Source of the DNA: Halorientalis marina
GTDB lineage: Archaea > Halobacteriota > Halobacteria > Halobacteriales > Haloarculaceae
Assembly: GCF_023028345.1 (NCBI RefSeq)
Contig: NZ_CP095487.1
Location: 3,100,001-3,164,000 of the forward strand
Length of the DNA stretch: 64,000 nt
Direction: 5' to 3'
This document shows, piece by piece, positions 34,264 through 42,617 of this stretch (its first letter is position 1; each line of letters starts with the position of its first letter). Made by a program: the position numbers and the translations under genes. The notes beneath the pieces were generated by a model. That model searched no databases, was not told the DNA's origin, and saw only the letters and a list, made by a program, of their open reading frames with translations.

Positions 34264-35601
34264 TTAGACGGACGGCGCCCCGGTACCCGACCCGGACGTT
34301 TCACAACGGGCGCGCTTGACTGCGATGTAGGACTCGACCAGCGTCTCGCCGAGTGCCGCGGTCAGTACCTCGTCCGCCGCCAGCGCGTCGAGGGCCGCGT
34401 CGAGCGACTCGGGAAGCCGCTCGATCCCGCGAGCACGCAGTTCCGACTCGCCGAGGGTCGCCGGGTCGACGTCGAGCGGCCTCCCCGGATCGATTTCGCC
34501 GTCGATTCCGTCCATTCCGGCAGCGAGGATGCCCACAACGGCGAGATACGGATTCGCCGTGTGATCGGACGGTTTGAATTCGACGCGAGTCGACGCCTCG
34601 CGCCGGCCCCGGTCGGCGGACGGGACGCGAACGACGGCCTCCCGGTTGTCGGCACCCCAGCACGTGTACGCCGACGCCCAGGAACTGGGCTGGAGGCGAC
34701 GGTACGAGGCGGGACTGGCGGCCGTCAGCGCGACCAGGCCGGGGGCGTGTTCGAGCAGTCCGCCGACGAAGTATCGGCCCGTTTCGCTGAGACCGTACGG
34801 CGAGTCCCGCTCGGCGTCGAAAAAGACGTTGCGACCGTCGGCCCACAGCGAGAGGTGGACGTGACAGCCGTTGCCGGCGGCGTCGGGCAGCGGTTTCGGA
34901 GCGAACGACGCGTCGAGACCGTGAGCGCGCGCGACCGCCTGGACCGTCCGGCGGAGAAAGAGGTGGTCGTCGACCGCTGCGAGTCCGGCGGCGTGGTCCT
35001 GGACGAACTCCTGCTGTCCCGGTCCCAGTTCCGGGTGGTACGCGCCGACGGGGATACCCTGGTCGTCGAGCGCCTCGAGCGTCGCCAGGATTACGTCGTC
35101 GACGGTCTGCATCCCCTCGGCAGCGTAGCACGGGCTGTCGTCGACGGGCCGCGGACCCGCGTCGGTCCCGTCGTCGACCAGCAAGTAGAACTCGCTCTCG
35201 AACCCGAGCCGGGCCGTGAGTCCCCGTTTCGCGAGTGAATCGGAATACTCCCCGAGGGTCGACCGCGGGTCCGCCACCCACGGCTCCCCGTCCAGTGTGG
35301 AGAGGTCACAGAGCATGGCCGCCGTGCGGTCGGCGTACGGGAGCGGCCGGAACGTGGTCGAATCGGGGCGGAGGCGGACCTCGCCCGTCGCACCGAACTC
35401 GCCCGTCGGCGCGACGACGTCGGTCGCGGTCAGCGACTGCACGACTGTCGCGAGGTTCTCGCCGTGTTCGAAGCTGTGAGCGATCCGGTTGCCATCGACC
35501 ACGTGTCCCCTGACGACGCCGTCGTTGCCGACGTACAGCAACCGGACGAGTCGGATATCGTCCGACTCGCACCGCGAGACGACATCACTCTGGGATGGCA
35601 T
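34264..35601 (-). CDS. Glutamine synthetase-like ligase (gamma-glutamyl amine type possible)
   Basis: A 445-residue member of the glutamine synthetase superfamily. It has the N-terminal beta-grasp, LGFESEFYLLVDDG (metal-binding E-x-E), NGCHVHLSLW (ammonia/metal site) and the substrate loop SYRRLQPSSWASAYTCWG followed by NREAVVRVP. The loop differs from that of true GlnA (which has KRLVPGYEAP), as in homologues that ligate glutamate to amines, e.g. the polyamine-degrading PuuA/GlnA3 type. The N-terminal regulatory region is short. Same strand as the RraA-like gene (43-base gap), under a divergent TrmB regulator; an amine or amino-acid catabolic role is an inference. Confidence 0.85.
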   Translation of the reverse strand: MPSQSDVVSRCESDDIRLVRLLYVGNDGVVRGHVVDGNRIAHSFEHGENLATVVQSLTATDVVAPTGEFGATGEVRLRPDSTTFRPLPYADRTAAMLCDLSTLDGEPWVADPRSTLGEYSDSLAKRGLTARLGFESEFYLLVDDGTDAGPRPVDDSPCYAAEGMQTVDDVILATLEALDDQGIPVGAYHPELGPGQQEFVQDHAAGLAAVDDHLFLRRTVQAVARAHGLDASFAPKPLPDAAGNGCHVHLSLWADGRNVFFDAERDSPYGLSETGRYFVGGLLEHAPGLVALTAASPASYRRLQPSSWASAYTCWGADNREAVVRVPSADRGRREASTRVEFKPSDHTANPYLAVVGILAAGMDGIDGEIDPGRPLDVDPATLGESELRARGIERLPESLDAALDALAADEVLTAALGETLVESYIAVKRARCETSGSGTGAPSV

Positions 35602-35644
35602 ACCACGGCAGACGATAGCCTGCTAAAAGAAGATTCCCCACCGG

Positions 35645-36301
35645 TCACTCGTCGTCGAGGAGGTCTGCCGCGCCCGACGCGGACGCGAGGGACTCGCCCG
35701 CTGCGAGACGGTCCAGTACCTCGCGTTCCCTGTCGGCCTCCTCGGCCTGGATCGAGACCGCTCGTTCGATGTCGTCGGGGTCGAGAAAGAGCAGCCCGTC
35801 CGCGTTCCCGACGACGACGTCGCCGGGCCGAACGCTCGTGCGGCCGATCTGGATGGGGACGTTGATATCGCCGGCGGTCCCGTGCAGGCGGGTCGTCCGT
35901 GCCGACCGTCCCCGGGCGTAGACCGGGAACCCCAGCCGCTCGATGGCGGCCGAGTCCGTGATGCTCCCGTCGACGATGGTCCCGGCTACTCCGCGTTCGA
36001 GCGCCGCACGCGTCGTCACCTCGCCCCACGGCGCGTTCTCGCCGTGACCCTGCTGGTCGATCGCGATGACGTCCCCCGGCTGGGCCAGTTCGATCGCCTT
36101 GTGGACCATCGTCGAATCCTCGGGGGGGATGCGCACCGTGAGGACGGACCCGATCAGTTCGACCGGCCGCTCGCCTCCGAGGTACTCGATGTCCGCAGTC
36201 GGGAAGCGAAAGGAGAGTCGATGCCCCAGGTCGTTCGGGGAGACGCCGCTGAGTTCGTCCAGTCGGTCGGCCGCCGGGCGGTCGAAGTCGTTGATCTCCA
36301 T
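35645..36301 (-). CDS. RraA-family aldolase-like protein (HMG aldolase fold)
   Basis: A 218-residue protein with the RraA fold: ISGTIVDGSITDSAAIERLGFPVYARG, where the D-G-x-x-x-D / R region (GTIVDGS, FPVYARGRS) forms the active site in 4-hydroxy-4-methyl-2-oxoglutarate/oxaloacetate aldolases, plus VRPGDVVVGNADGLLFL. A GD-x-x-D-like metal site is suggested by VRPGDVV. The product could cleave a 4-hydroxy-2-oxo acid or decarboxylate oxaloacetate. First gene of a two-gene unit with the GS-like gene, divergent from trmB-like; a TATA element (ACTATA on the plus strand, 36325-36330) gives a leaderless start. Confidence 0.82.
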   Translation of the reverse strand: MEINDFDRPAADRLDELSGVSPNDLGHRLSFRFPTADIEYLGGERPVELIGSVLTVRIPPEDSTMVHKAIELAQPGDVIAIDQQGHGENAPWGEVTTRAALERGVAGTIVDGSITDSAAIERLGFPVYARGRSARTTRLHGTAGDINVPIQIGRTSVRPGDVVVGNADGLLFLDPDDIERAVSIQAEEADREREVLDRLAAGESLASASGAADLLDDE

Positions 36302-36406
36302 GCCCGAAGTGAATGGAATGAGACACTATACCACTGGCGGTGGCCGACACTCGCCGTCGAGGCCCCAGGCGTCCCGAGTTGACCACAAGAAGTGCTACCA
36401 CGCTAC

Positions 36407-36414
36407 AAATATAA
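36407..36414 (+). promoter_or_regulatory. TATA box for the TrmB-family regulator
   Basis: AAATATAA, about 30 bases before ATG 36442, predicting a leaderless transcript. It sits in the shared 140-base gap with the RraA-like gene; CTACCACGCTAC just upstream repeats the word GCTAC twice and may bind a regulator. Confidence 0.5.
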
Positions 36415-36441
36415 GTGGCTCCGAGCGGAGAACGAGTAGTA

Positions 36442-37248
36442 ATGGACGATCAGGCGGAGTTAGAAACATATCTACACGAGATGGGACTCTCCGCGTACGA
36501 GACCAAGGCGTATCTGGCAGTATTGCAGCAGGGAATCCTGACGGCGAGTGCGGCGACGGAGTCGACCGACATCCCGCAGTCGCGCATCTACGACGTGTTC
36601 GACTCCCTGGAACGGAAGGGGTTCGTCAAGGTCCAGCAGGGCAGGCCGAAGAAGTACGGGGCGATCGAGCCGGAGACGGCAGTCACGCAGTATTGCGAGT
36701 ACAAGCGCGACGAGTTCGAGGCGGAGCTGTCGAAGACGCGGTCCGTCGGCGAGGCGCTCGTCGAGGAGTTCGAACCGCGACAGCAGGGGACGAACGGCCA
36801 CGACGACATCGACATCTTCTGGTCGTACGCGGGGAAGAACCGCCTCCTGATCCACTTCGGCAACCTCTGTCGGGAGGCCGAGTCGGAGATTCTGATGCTG
36901 ACGGCGGCGTACAGCTTCGAGCGTGTCGTCGCCGCACACAAGGAGGTGCTCGCGGAGCGCGCCGCCGACGGCGTCGATATCAGGGTGCTCGTGTCCGACG
37001 CCGACGCGATCGACCCCGAGGTGTGGGAGACCGCGCGGGAGTGGAGTACGGTCAGGCCGGTCTCGGGTATCGCGGGCCGGGTCTACCTGATCGACGGGTC
37101 GAAGGTCGTCGTCGCGTTCCGCAACGACGCGGACACCCAGTACGTCGGCGTCGTCATCAACAGCACCAACCTCTACGAGACGCTCGCCGAGTTCTTCGCC
37201 CTCACGTGGGAGCACCACGCCGGGGAGCCGGTTCCCGAACGGACGTGA
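36442..37248 (+). CDS. TrmB-family transcriptional regulator
   Basis: Start at ATG 36442 (MDDQAELETYLHEMGLSAYE). The N-terminal winged helix is clear (ETKAYLAVLQQGILTASAAT, IPQSRIYDVFDSLERKGFVKV, GRPKKYGAIEPETAV); the rest is a PLD-like effector domain (DIFWSYAGKNRLLIHFGN, YLIDGSKVVVAFRNDADTQY). TrmB proteins bind sugars or other small metabolites and act as activators or repressors. It is divergent from the RraA-like/GS-like pair and is the natural candidate to control it. Confidence 0.9.
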   Translation: MDDQAELETYLHEMGLSAYETKAYLAVLQQGILTASAATESTDIPQSRIYDVFDSLERKGFVKVQQGRPKKYGAIEPETAVTQYCEYKRDEFEAELSKTRSVGEALVEEFEPRQQGTNGHDDIDIFWSYAGKNRLLIHFGNLCREAESEILMLTAAYSFERVVAAHKEVLAERAADGVDIRVLVSDADAIDPEVWETAREWSTVRPVSGIAGRVYLIDGSKVVVAFRNDADTQYVGVVINSTNLYETLAEFFALTWEHHAGEPVPERT

Positions 37249-37504
37249 GGCCGGGTCCGCCGACTCGCCCGTCGTCCCGATTCACCTAATTTGAGGCGGA
37301 GGCCCCGCCCTCAAGGAGTCGTCCGAGAATCGAAGATTCTCGTGATCCCGAAAATCGAAGATTTCTGGCGGGCGAACGAGACGCTCCGCGTCTCGTCAAC
37401 GTCGGCAAAACGCAGACGTCGGAGGCGCACCCGTAAGTGTGCGCTTAAATCGCGGGACGCTGAACGTGAGTGGAGAGTACGATCTTTCCGCCGCTGATGC
37501 GGCG
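37249..37504. repeat. Gene-free region with several triloop hairpins
   Basis: Perfect hairpins: CGAGAATC/GATTCTCG (37324-37331 with 37335-37342, loop GAA); AAATC/GATTT (37352-37356 with 37360-37364, loop GAA); CGAGACGC/GCGTCTCG (37377-37384 with 37388-37395, loop TCC). The plus-strand ORF here is arginine-rich noise. The region leads into a structured segment resembling a transposon end. Confidence 0.7.
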
Positions 37505-37585
37505 TAGAACGGGAGTCCACGCGAAAGCCCCACCCTCGGCGAGCGAGCGGGGCGGTTGCCCCCGAGCGAAGTGGGGTGAGGTCAC
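37505..37585. mobile_element. Relic resembling the right end/omega-RNA of an IS200/IS605 (TnpB) element
   Basis: The segment has AAGCCCCACCCTC (37524-37536), a nested stem (CTCGG at 37534-37538 with CCGAG at 37561-37565; GGGGC at 37548-37552 with GCCCC at 37557-37561), then GTGGGG at 37570-37575 pairing with CCCCAC, and GAGGTCAC as the last word. From memory, haloarchaeal IS1341-type elements end in AGCCCCACCCTC, variable stem, TGGGGTAGTTCAC. No tnpB or tnpA reading frame remains, so this would be a solo end. Confidence 0.45.
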
Positions 37586-37600
37586 TTACCACTGTCGAGT

Positions 37601-37778
37601 GGTCCTATATTTTCTATAGCCGAGACCGACTCGTCCTTCGCGTACCGTGGTAACAATGGGCAGTATTGGGCCGGGGCAGTGGAGCGGTGACGGGCGGAGC
37701 GGTGTACCCGACGGAGACGCGCCCCGGGCACACCCACGGGACGTTCGGTATCGTCACGAACAGTGACACCCACAGACA
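37601..37778 (+). other. Promoter-containing leader before the amine-oxidase-like gene
   Basis: CTATATTTTCTATAG at 37604-37618 is the only strong A/T-rich core element; it would give a leader of about 145 bases. No small gene is evident in the leader. Confidence 0.4.
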
Positions 37779-39701
37779 ATGACAGACGATGACCTACCCC
37801 TTCCGATCGACAGTATCGAGCGGCGAAAATTCATGGCGTCCCTCGGCGGCGGGCTCGTCGGTGCCGGCGCGATGGCCGGTGCCGGTGGCTCGGTCGCGGC
37901 CGAGACGACGGCACAGGAGGACGACCAGGAGGACACGCCCGAGCCCAGTGACCGGATCACCGGCGCACGCCGGATCGGGCCGCGCGACGTCGACAAGCGC
38001 AACTACCACATGCTGTGGGCCTACCGGAAACGACAGGCCGTCGAGACGCTCCTCCTGGAGCCGGAGGTCCACGACACGGCGAGCGACTGGCTCGCGGCGT
38101 TCGAGGCCTACGACCCGCTGACGAACGACCTCGACGCCATCAGCATCCAGGGGACGACCGACATGACGGTCGAAGCCTCGCGCGGTTCACAGACGTTCGA
38201 CGTGTCGGAGGTGTCCCCGGGCGAGATCACCGCCGAACAGACGACGTTCAACGTCACCGCCGTCGACCGACAGGTCGGATACGGGCTGATCGACCGGGTG
38301 ACGGACGAACTCGTCGGGGTCCACCTCACGTCCCCGATGGACGTCGAGTGGGAGCGTGGCTTCACCAACGAGCTCCAGCGGCGTCGCCACGAGTTCACGC
38401 TCAACCAGGACGAGGTCTGGCAACACCTCGAAGGGCGGCAGTGGTACCCCTTCGTGAAGGTCGCGGAGATCATCACGGGCTACGACGACTACCCACACGG
38501 CGACGTCACGCCGATCGCGTACTTCTTCATCAACGACGACGGCGGCCTCTCCCTGCTGAGTACGTTCGTCGACGTGTCCGGCAGTAGTTTCGATCTGCTC
38601 GACGTGACTCGCGTCGACGAGTTCGTCCGCATGTCGCCCATGGAGATCGCCTCGCGGATGGACCCGACGGGCGAGTCACAACTCGGCGACCTCCCCGTGC
38701 CGCCGATGGACAAACGGCCACAGATCACCGGCCCGCAGGGGTTCCACAACATCGACGTGCCCCCGCAGTCGATCGGGCAGTCGAACTGGGACGTGCGGTG
38801 GGACCCGCCGGTGACCGAGGGGATCGTCGTCGACGCCGACTACGACGGCGAGAAGGTGTTCAGGGAACTGGCCGCGGTGGCGACCCCGACCGGGTACGAC
38901 CTGCCAGAGCGGAACGGTCGCAACACCCGAGAGTGGTTCTTCCCCGACGACGACACGGTGTTCAGCGGCAACCTCCTCTACTGGGACATCCACAGCCCCA
39001 CCTTCGGCGGCCCGGGCGTGCTCGGGAAGACGGACCACCCGGAGACGGGGAGCCACCCCGAAGGGTTCCGGCTCCGGACCCACTACCACACGGGCGCGCT
39101 CCCGAACGCACGGGACTTCCACTCCGGGCATCGCTTCGGCCCGTACAACTACTACATCAACTTCGACTTCTACGAGGACGGCGTGTTCATGCCCTCCTGG
39201 CAGCGCCAGGGACCGGGCTACATCACGGAGTACCTGAACAACCCCGACCGCCGGGACCACGAGGGGCCCGTCCAGTACTACCTCTCGTTCTGGGCGTTCA
39301 GGCCGACGCCGGGCGACGGTGGCAACGTGGAGACACACTTGTTCGACGGGAACGAGTGGCAACGGCCCCGAGAGGAGTTCTACGTCGAGGGCGACGACCG
39401 GACGATCGTCCGGTTCGCCAACAGCCAGGGCGACCAGACGATCGACATCCCGCTCGACGACCGGAAGGAGATGGTGGTCGTCCGGCCCGACGACGACGAG
39501 ATCGGCCAGCAGACCCGCGTCGTCGACACCTTCGCCGAGGAGAACTTCTACCACCCCGCGCAGTACGTGAGCGGCGAGTTCATCCAGGATCGAGACGTCG
39601 TCGCCTGGCTCATCCTGGAGGCCCCGATCCACGAGACGCCCCACCCGTCGGGCATCTCCACGTTCACGGCGCTCGGTGAATTCGATATCTCGGGGTACTG
39701 A
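37779..39701 (+). CDS. Tat-exported copper-amine-oxidase-like protein with altered cofactor motif
   Basis: A 640-residue protein, the usual length for copper amine oxidases. A Tat signal (ERRKFMASLG, about residues 14-23) exports it folded. The large C-terminal domain follows the amine-oxidase pattern: GFHNIDVPPQSIGQSNWDV, VTEGIVVDADYDGEKVFRE, then HSGHRFGPYNYYINFDFYEDG. The topaquinone consensus TxxNY(D/E)Y reads R-F-G-P-Y-N-Y, with the tyrosine at residue 456 but flanked by Pro and Asn. The HxH copper pair expected after it (GPVQYYLSFWAF) is absent; the third ligand region (APIHETP) keeps His. It may be a non-amine-oxidising relative or a scaffold. Halocyanin follows eight bases later. Confidence 0.6.
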   Translation: MTDDDLPLPIDSIERRKFMASLGGGLVGAGAMAGAGGSVAAETTAQEDDQEDTPEPSDRITGARRIGPRDVDKRNYHMLWAYRKRQAVETLLLEPEVHDTASDWLAAFEAYDPLTNDLDAISIQGTTDMTVEASRGSQTFDVSEVSPGEITAEQTTFNVTAVDRQVGYGLIDRVTDELVGVHLTSPMDVEWERGFTNELQRRRHEFTLNQDEVWQHLEGRQWYPFVKVAEIITGYDDYPHGDVTPIAYFFINDDGGLSLLSTFVDVSGSSFDLLDVTRVDEFVRMSPMEIASRMDPTGESQLGDLPVPPMDKRPQITGPQGFHNIDVPPQSIGQSNWDVRWDPPVTEGIVVDADYDGEKVFRELAAVATPTGYDLPERNGRNTREWFFPDDDTVFSGNLLYWDIHSPTFGGPGVLGKTDHPETGSHPEGFRLRTHYHTGALPNARDFHSGHRFGPYNYYINFDFYEDGVFMPSWQRQGPGYITEYLNNPDRRDHEGPVQYYLSFWAFRPTPGDGGNVETHLFDGNEWQRPREEFYVEGDDRTIVRFANSQGDQTIDIPLDDRKEMVVVRPDDDEIGQQTRVVDTFAEENFYHPAQYVSGEFIQDRDVVAWLILEAPIHETPHPSGISTFTALGEFDISGY

Positions 39702-39708
39702 TAGTGGA

Positions 39709-40311
39709 ATGAAACGGAGCTTCACTCGCAGACGAGTCGTGGGCGTCCTCGCGACCCTCGCCGTCCCGCTCGCGGGCTGTACCGGGGGCGGTGACGGGGC
39801 GGCCGAAACGACGACCGACGGCGCGCCGGCGACGGACACGGACACAGCGACCGAGACGGCCACGGCGACTGAAACGGCGACAGCGACCGAAACGGCCACC
39901 GCGACAGAAACGGCAACGGCGACCGAAACGGCCACCGCGACACCGTCGCCGACCGAGTCGGGCGGCGGGTCGGAAGTCGACGACTACCTCTCCGATGCGA
40001 ACGAGTACGACGGGTCGATCACCGACAGGACCGGCCGGGGCGAGGTGAGCGTGTCGGTCGGTGGCGGTGACGGCTTCGCGTTCGCGCCCCCAGCAATCCG
40101 CGTCGACGCCGGGACCACGGTGGTCTGGGAGTGGACCGGCGGCGGCGGCCTGCACAACGTCGTCGCGGAGGACGGGGCCTTCGACAGCGGCGAAGCCGTC
40201 TCCGGGACGGACGTGACCTTCGAGCACACCTTCAGCGACTCGGGGACGTATCTCTACTACTGCAATCCCCACAAGGCACTCGGCATGAAGGGGGCGGTCG
40301 TCGTAGCGTAG
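39709..40311 (+). CDS. Halocyanin-like blue copper lipoprotein
   Basis: Start at ATG 39709. Residues 1-24 are a signal with arginine cluster (FTRRRVV) and a lipobox ending at Cys24. A Thr/Ala/Glu low-complexity spacer of about 60 residues is made of repeated TATATE units. The cupredoxin domain carries one His in GGGLHNVVA and the C-terminal Cys-His-Met cluster in YYCNPHKALGMKG: the four type-1 copper ligands. Halocyanins are membrane-anchored electron carriers on the outside of haloarchaeal cells. It starts eight bases after the amine-oxidase-like gene and is most likely co-expressed with it. Confidence 0.92.
   Translation: MKRSFTRRRVVGVLATLAVPLAGCTGGGDGAAETTTDGAPATDTDTATETATATETATATETATATETATATETATATPSPTESGGGSEVDDYLSDANEYDGSITDRTGRGEVSVSVGGGDGFAFAPPAIRVDAGTTVVWEWTGGGGLHNVVAEDGAFDSGEAVSGTDVTFEHTFSDSGTYLYYCNPHKALGMKGAVVVA
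39842..39945 (+). repeat. Short tandem repeats encoding TATATE spacer
   Basis: Degenerate 18-base units (ACGGCCACGGCGACTGAA and variants) are repeated about five times and encode the surface spacer of the halocyanin. Confidence 0.7.
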
Positions 40312-40386
40312 CACGACCGTCGGCCCGGCACAGCATCGAAGACCCACCCAAAACGACCCCGTCGGCCCGCACTGGCTGGCCGGCCC

Positions 40387-41361
40387 CTACGCCGAAGCCA
40401 ACAGTCCCCGAATCGACGCCCGCACCGACTCCTCGGGTTCCCAGCCGAGGTGCTCCCGCGCCGCGGTCGTGTCGACCTCGAAGGTGTCGACCAGCGTCTC
40501 GCCGCTCCGGGGGTTCTCGATGAGGTCGACGTCGGGGTCGAGGTCCCGCTCCTCGCGGGCGATCTCGGCGACCCACTCCGCGAGCGTCATGACGCTCGGG
40601 TCCTCGTCGGTGGCGATCTCGTACTTCTCGACGCCGGTCTCGCCCGCGTCGAGTTGCTCCGCGAGCCGCTCGGCGCTGCGGACGTAGGCCCGGGCCACGT
40701 CCTTTACGTGGACGAAGTTCCGGGATTGGGAGCCGGGCTCGTACACCGTCAGCGGCTCGCCCGCGAGCGCCCGGCCGACGAAGAAGTTCGTCACGGTCCC
40801 CTTCGAGACCGTCCGGCCGTCGATCTCGTGCTCGCCGTAGAGATTGGAAATCATGAACTGGTGGGCCGGGAAGGCGCCGGCGGCGAAGTCCTCGATGGCG
40901 CGCTCGCCGAGCAGTTTCGTCCGGCCGTACCAGTTCATCGGGTCCCGCGGGTGGTCGACGGTGATGGGGAACGACTGTGGGTCGCCCAGGACGGCCATCG
41001 AGAAGGGGAAGGCCAGCGCCGCGCCGGACTTCCGGCAGCACCACGCGACGTTGTTCGTCCCCTGAACGTTGACCTCGTAGGCGAGGTCGGACCGTTCGTC
41101 GCAGTCGTCGACCCCCGAGATGGCCGCGAGATGGAGCACGACGTCGGCGCCGGCGAGGGCGTCCTCCAGGCGGTCGCGGTTGCGGATGTCGACGTGCTCG
41201 ACTGTCACGTCGCCGATCTCCCGCACGTCGCCGAGATAGAAGTTGTCGAGGGCGGTCACCGTCCAGTCGGGGTGCTGGTCCTGGAGTTCGGAAACGACAC
41301 GGCTACCGATGTAGCCCGCAGCCCCCGTCACCGCGACCGTCACGTCCGTAGCGTCCGTCAT
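40387..41361 (-). CDS. NAD-dependent epimerase/dehydratase (extended SDR)
   Basis: A 324-residue extended short-chain dehydrogenase. It has the NAD loop TGAAGYIGSRVVSEL, the DxR region, and the catalytic segment with MAVLG and Y-x-x-x-K (NWYGRTKLLG), plus LTVYEPGSQSRNFVHVKDVARAYV near the substrate-binding domain. The family includes UDP-glucose/galactose 4-epimerases and GDP/dTDP-sugar dehydratases; the substrate cannot be told. It is part of a 40-50 kb group of nucleotide-sugar genes, but is followed on the minus strand only by the end of the copper cluster. Confidence 0.88.
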   Translation of the reverse strand: MTDATDVTVAVTGAAGYIGSRVVSELQDQHPDWTVTALDNFYLGDVREIGDVTVEHVDIRNRDRLEDALAGADVVLHLAAISGVDDCDERSDLAYEVNVQGTNNVAWCCRKSGAALAFPFSMAVLGDPQSFPITVDHPRDPMNWYGRTKLLGERAIEDFAAGAFPAHQFMISNLYGEHEIDGRTVSKGTVTNFFVGRALAGEPLTVYEPGSQSRNFVHVKDVARAYVRSAERLAEQLDAGETGVEKYEIATDEDPSVMTLAEWVAEIAREERDLDPDVDLIENPRSGETLVDTFEVDTTAAREHLGWEPEESVRASIRGLLASA

Positions 41362-41450
41362 GGCCGACGCATCGACACGCTGGTATATACAGCCGGTGGT
41401 CTCCGACCGGCAGGGATCGGAGGGCCCTGCTCGTCCGCGTCGACCGCGAC

Positions 41451-41460
41451 TTTTTTATGT
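41451..41460 (+). promoter_or_regulatory. TATA-like element for the IMPDH/GMPR gene
   Basis: TTTTTTATGT about 30 bases upstream of the ATG at 41486; predicts a leader of only a few bases. Confidence 0.5.
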
Positions 41461-41485
41461 CGAAGTGTATTGCATTGTGTCGGTC

Positions 41486-42589
41486 ATGGACGATCTGCGA
41501 ACGGGCCTGAGCTACGGTGACGTGTTACTGGTACCCCAGCGCTCGCCGGTCGACAGCCGCGAGCACATCGACCTCGCGACGGAACTGACGCCGGGACTCA
41601 CCCTGGAGAACCCCCTCGTCTCGGCGGCGATGGACACGGTGACGGAAGCCGACCTCGCGGTCGCGCTGGCCGAGGCCGGCGGCATCGGGACGATTCATCG
41701 CTTCCTGACGCCCCCCGAGCAGGCAGCGGAGGTCGCGGCGGTCGTCGACGCCGGCCAGCCGGTGATGGCGGCGGTCGGCATCGACGAGGACTACGTGGAC
41801 CGCACCGAGGGGCTGGTCGAAGCGGGCGTCGACGCCGTCGTCGTCGACGTGGCCCACGGCCACCTGGAGCGGACGCTCGACGCCGTCGCGGACATCCGCG
41901 AGGCGTTCCCGGCGCTCGACCTCGTCGCGGGCAACGTCGCCACGCCCGCGGGCGTCGAGGACCTCGCGGCGGCCGGCGCCGACTGCGTGAAGGTCGGCAT
42001 CGGCCCGGGGTCACACTGCACGACCCGGAAGGTCGCGGGCGCAGGCGTCCCGCAGTTGACCGCCGTGGACGACTGCGCCGACGCCGCCGCCGAGCAGGGG
42101 GTCACGATCTGTGCCGACGGCGGCATCCGGACCTCCGGCGACGCCGTGAAGGCGCTGATGGCCGGGGCCGACACCGTCATGCTGGGCAGTCTCTTCGCCG
42201 GGACGGCGGAGGCCCCCAGCGAGACCATCGAGGTCGACGGTGTCCGCTACAAGCGCTCGCGCGGGATGGCGACGACGACGGCCGCCGAGGAGCGCTCGGA
42301 CAAGGCCGAGAACGTCACCGCCGACGAGGGCGTCGAGGGGCTGACCCCCTACAAGGGACCGGTCGCCGACGTGGTCGACGAGTTCTGTGCCGGCATCCGG
42401 TCGGGACTCTCATACTGTGGCGGCCACACCATCCCCGAAGCGCGGGAGTCGGCGGCGTTCATCCGCGTCGCCGCCAGCGCACAGGAACGCGAGGGCGCCC
42501 ACTCCGACCACGACTGGGAGACCGTCAGCGTCGACAGCACGAAACACGCGGCCGTCGACGGGGACGGCGACGCCGAAGCCGACGACTGA
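41486..42589 (+). CDS. IMP dehydrogenase/GMP reductase family enzyme without CBS domains
   Basis: A 367-residue TIM barrel. The catalytic loop GPGSHCTTR has its nucleophilic Cys at about residue 178, and [20 protein letters not shown] and [17 protein letters not shown] are typical. Canonical IMPDH is about 490 residues with two CBS domains between barrel strands; here those are missing, as in GMP reductases and the shorter archaeal IMPDH-related proteins. The flap region [10 protein letters not shown] is IMPDH-like. So the direction (IMP to XMP or GMP to IMP) is open. It converges with the Hpt gene, consistent with purine salvage. Confidence 0.85.
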   Translation: MDDLRTGLSYGDVLLVPQRSPVDSREHIDLATELTPGLTLENPLVSAAMDTVTEADLAVALAEAGGIGTIHRFLTPPEQAAEVAAVVDAGQPVMAAVGIDEDYVDRTEGLVEAGVDAVVVDVAHGHLERTLDAVADIREAFPALDLVAGNVATPAGVEDLAAAGADCVKVGIGPGSHCTTRKVAGAGVPQLTAVDDCADAAAEQGVTICADGGIRTSGDAVKALMAGADTVMLGSLFAGTAEAPSETIEVDGVRYKRSRGMATTTAAEERSDKAENVTADEGVEGLTPYKGPVADVVDEFCAGIRSGLSYCGGHTIPEARESAAFIRVAASAQEREGAHSDHDWETVSVDSTKHAAVDGDGDAEADD

Positions 42590-42617
42590 GGCCGCGGACG
42601 CGGCAAGAACGACTGCG

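Noticed and set aside
37291..37497. 68-codon plus-strand ORF in the hairpin region
   Set aside because: Arg-rich reading across perfect hairpins, no ribosome site, no halophilic acidity.
39842..39945. Short repeats, possible CRISPR-like array
   Set aside because: Units are in frame and code for the halocyanin spacer; no unique spacers.
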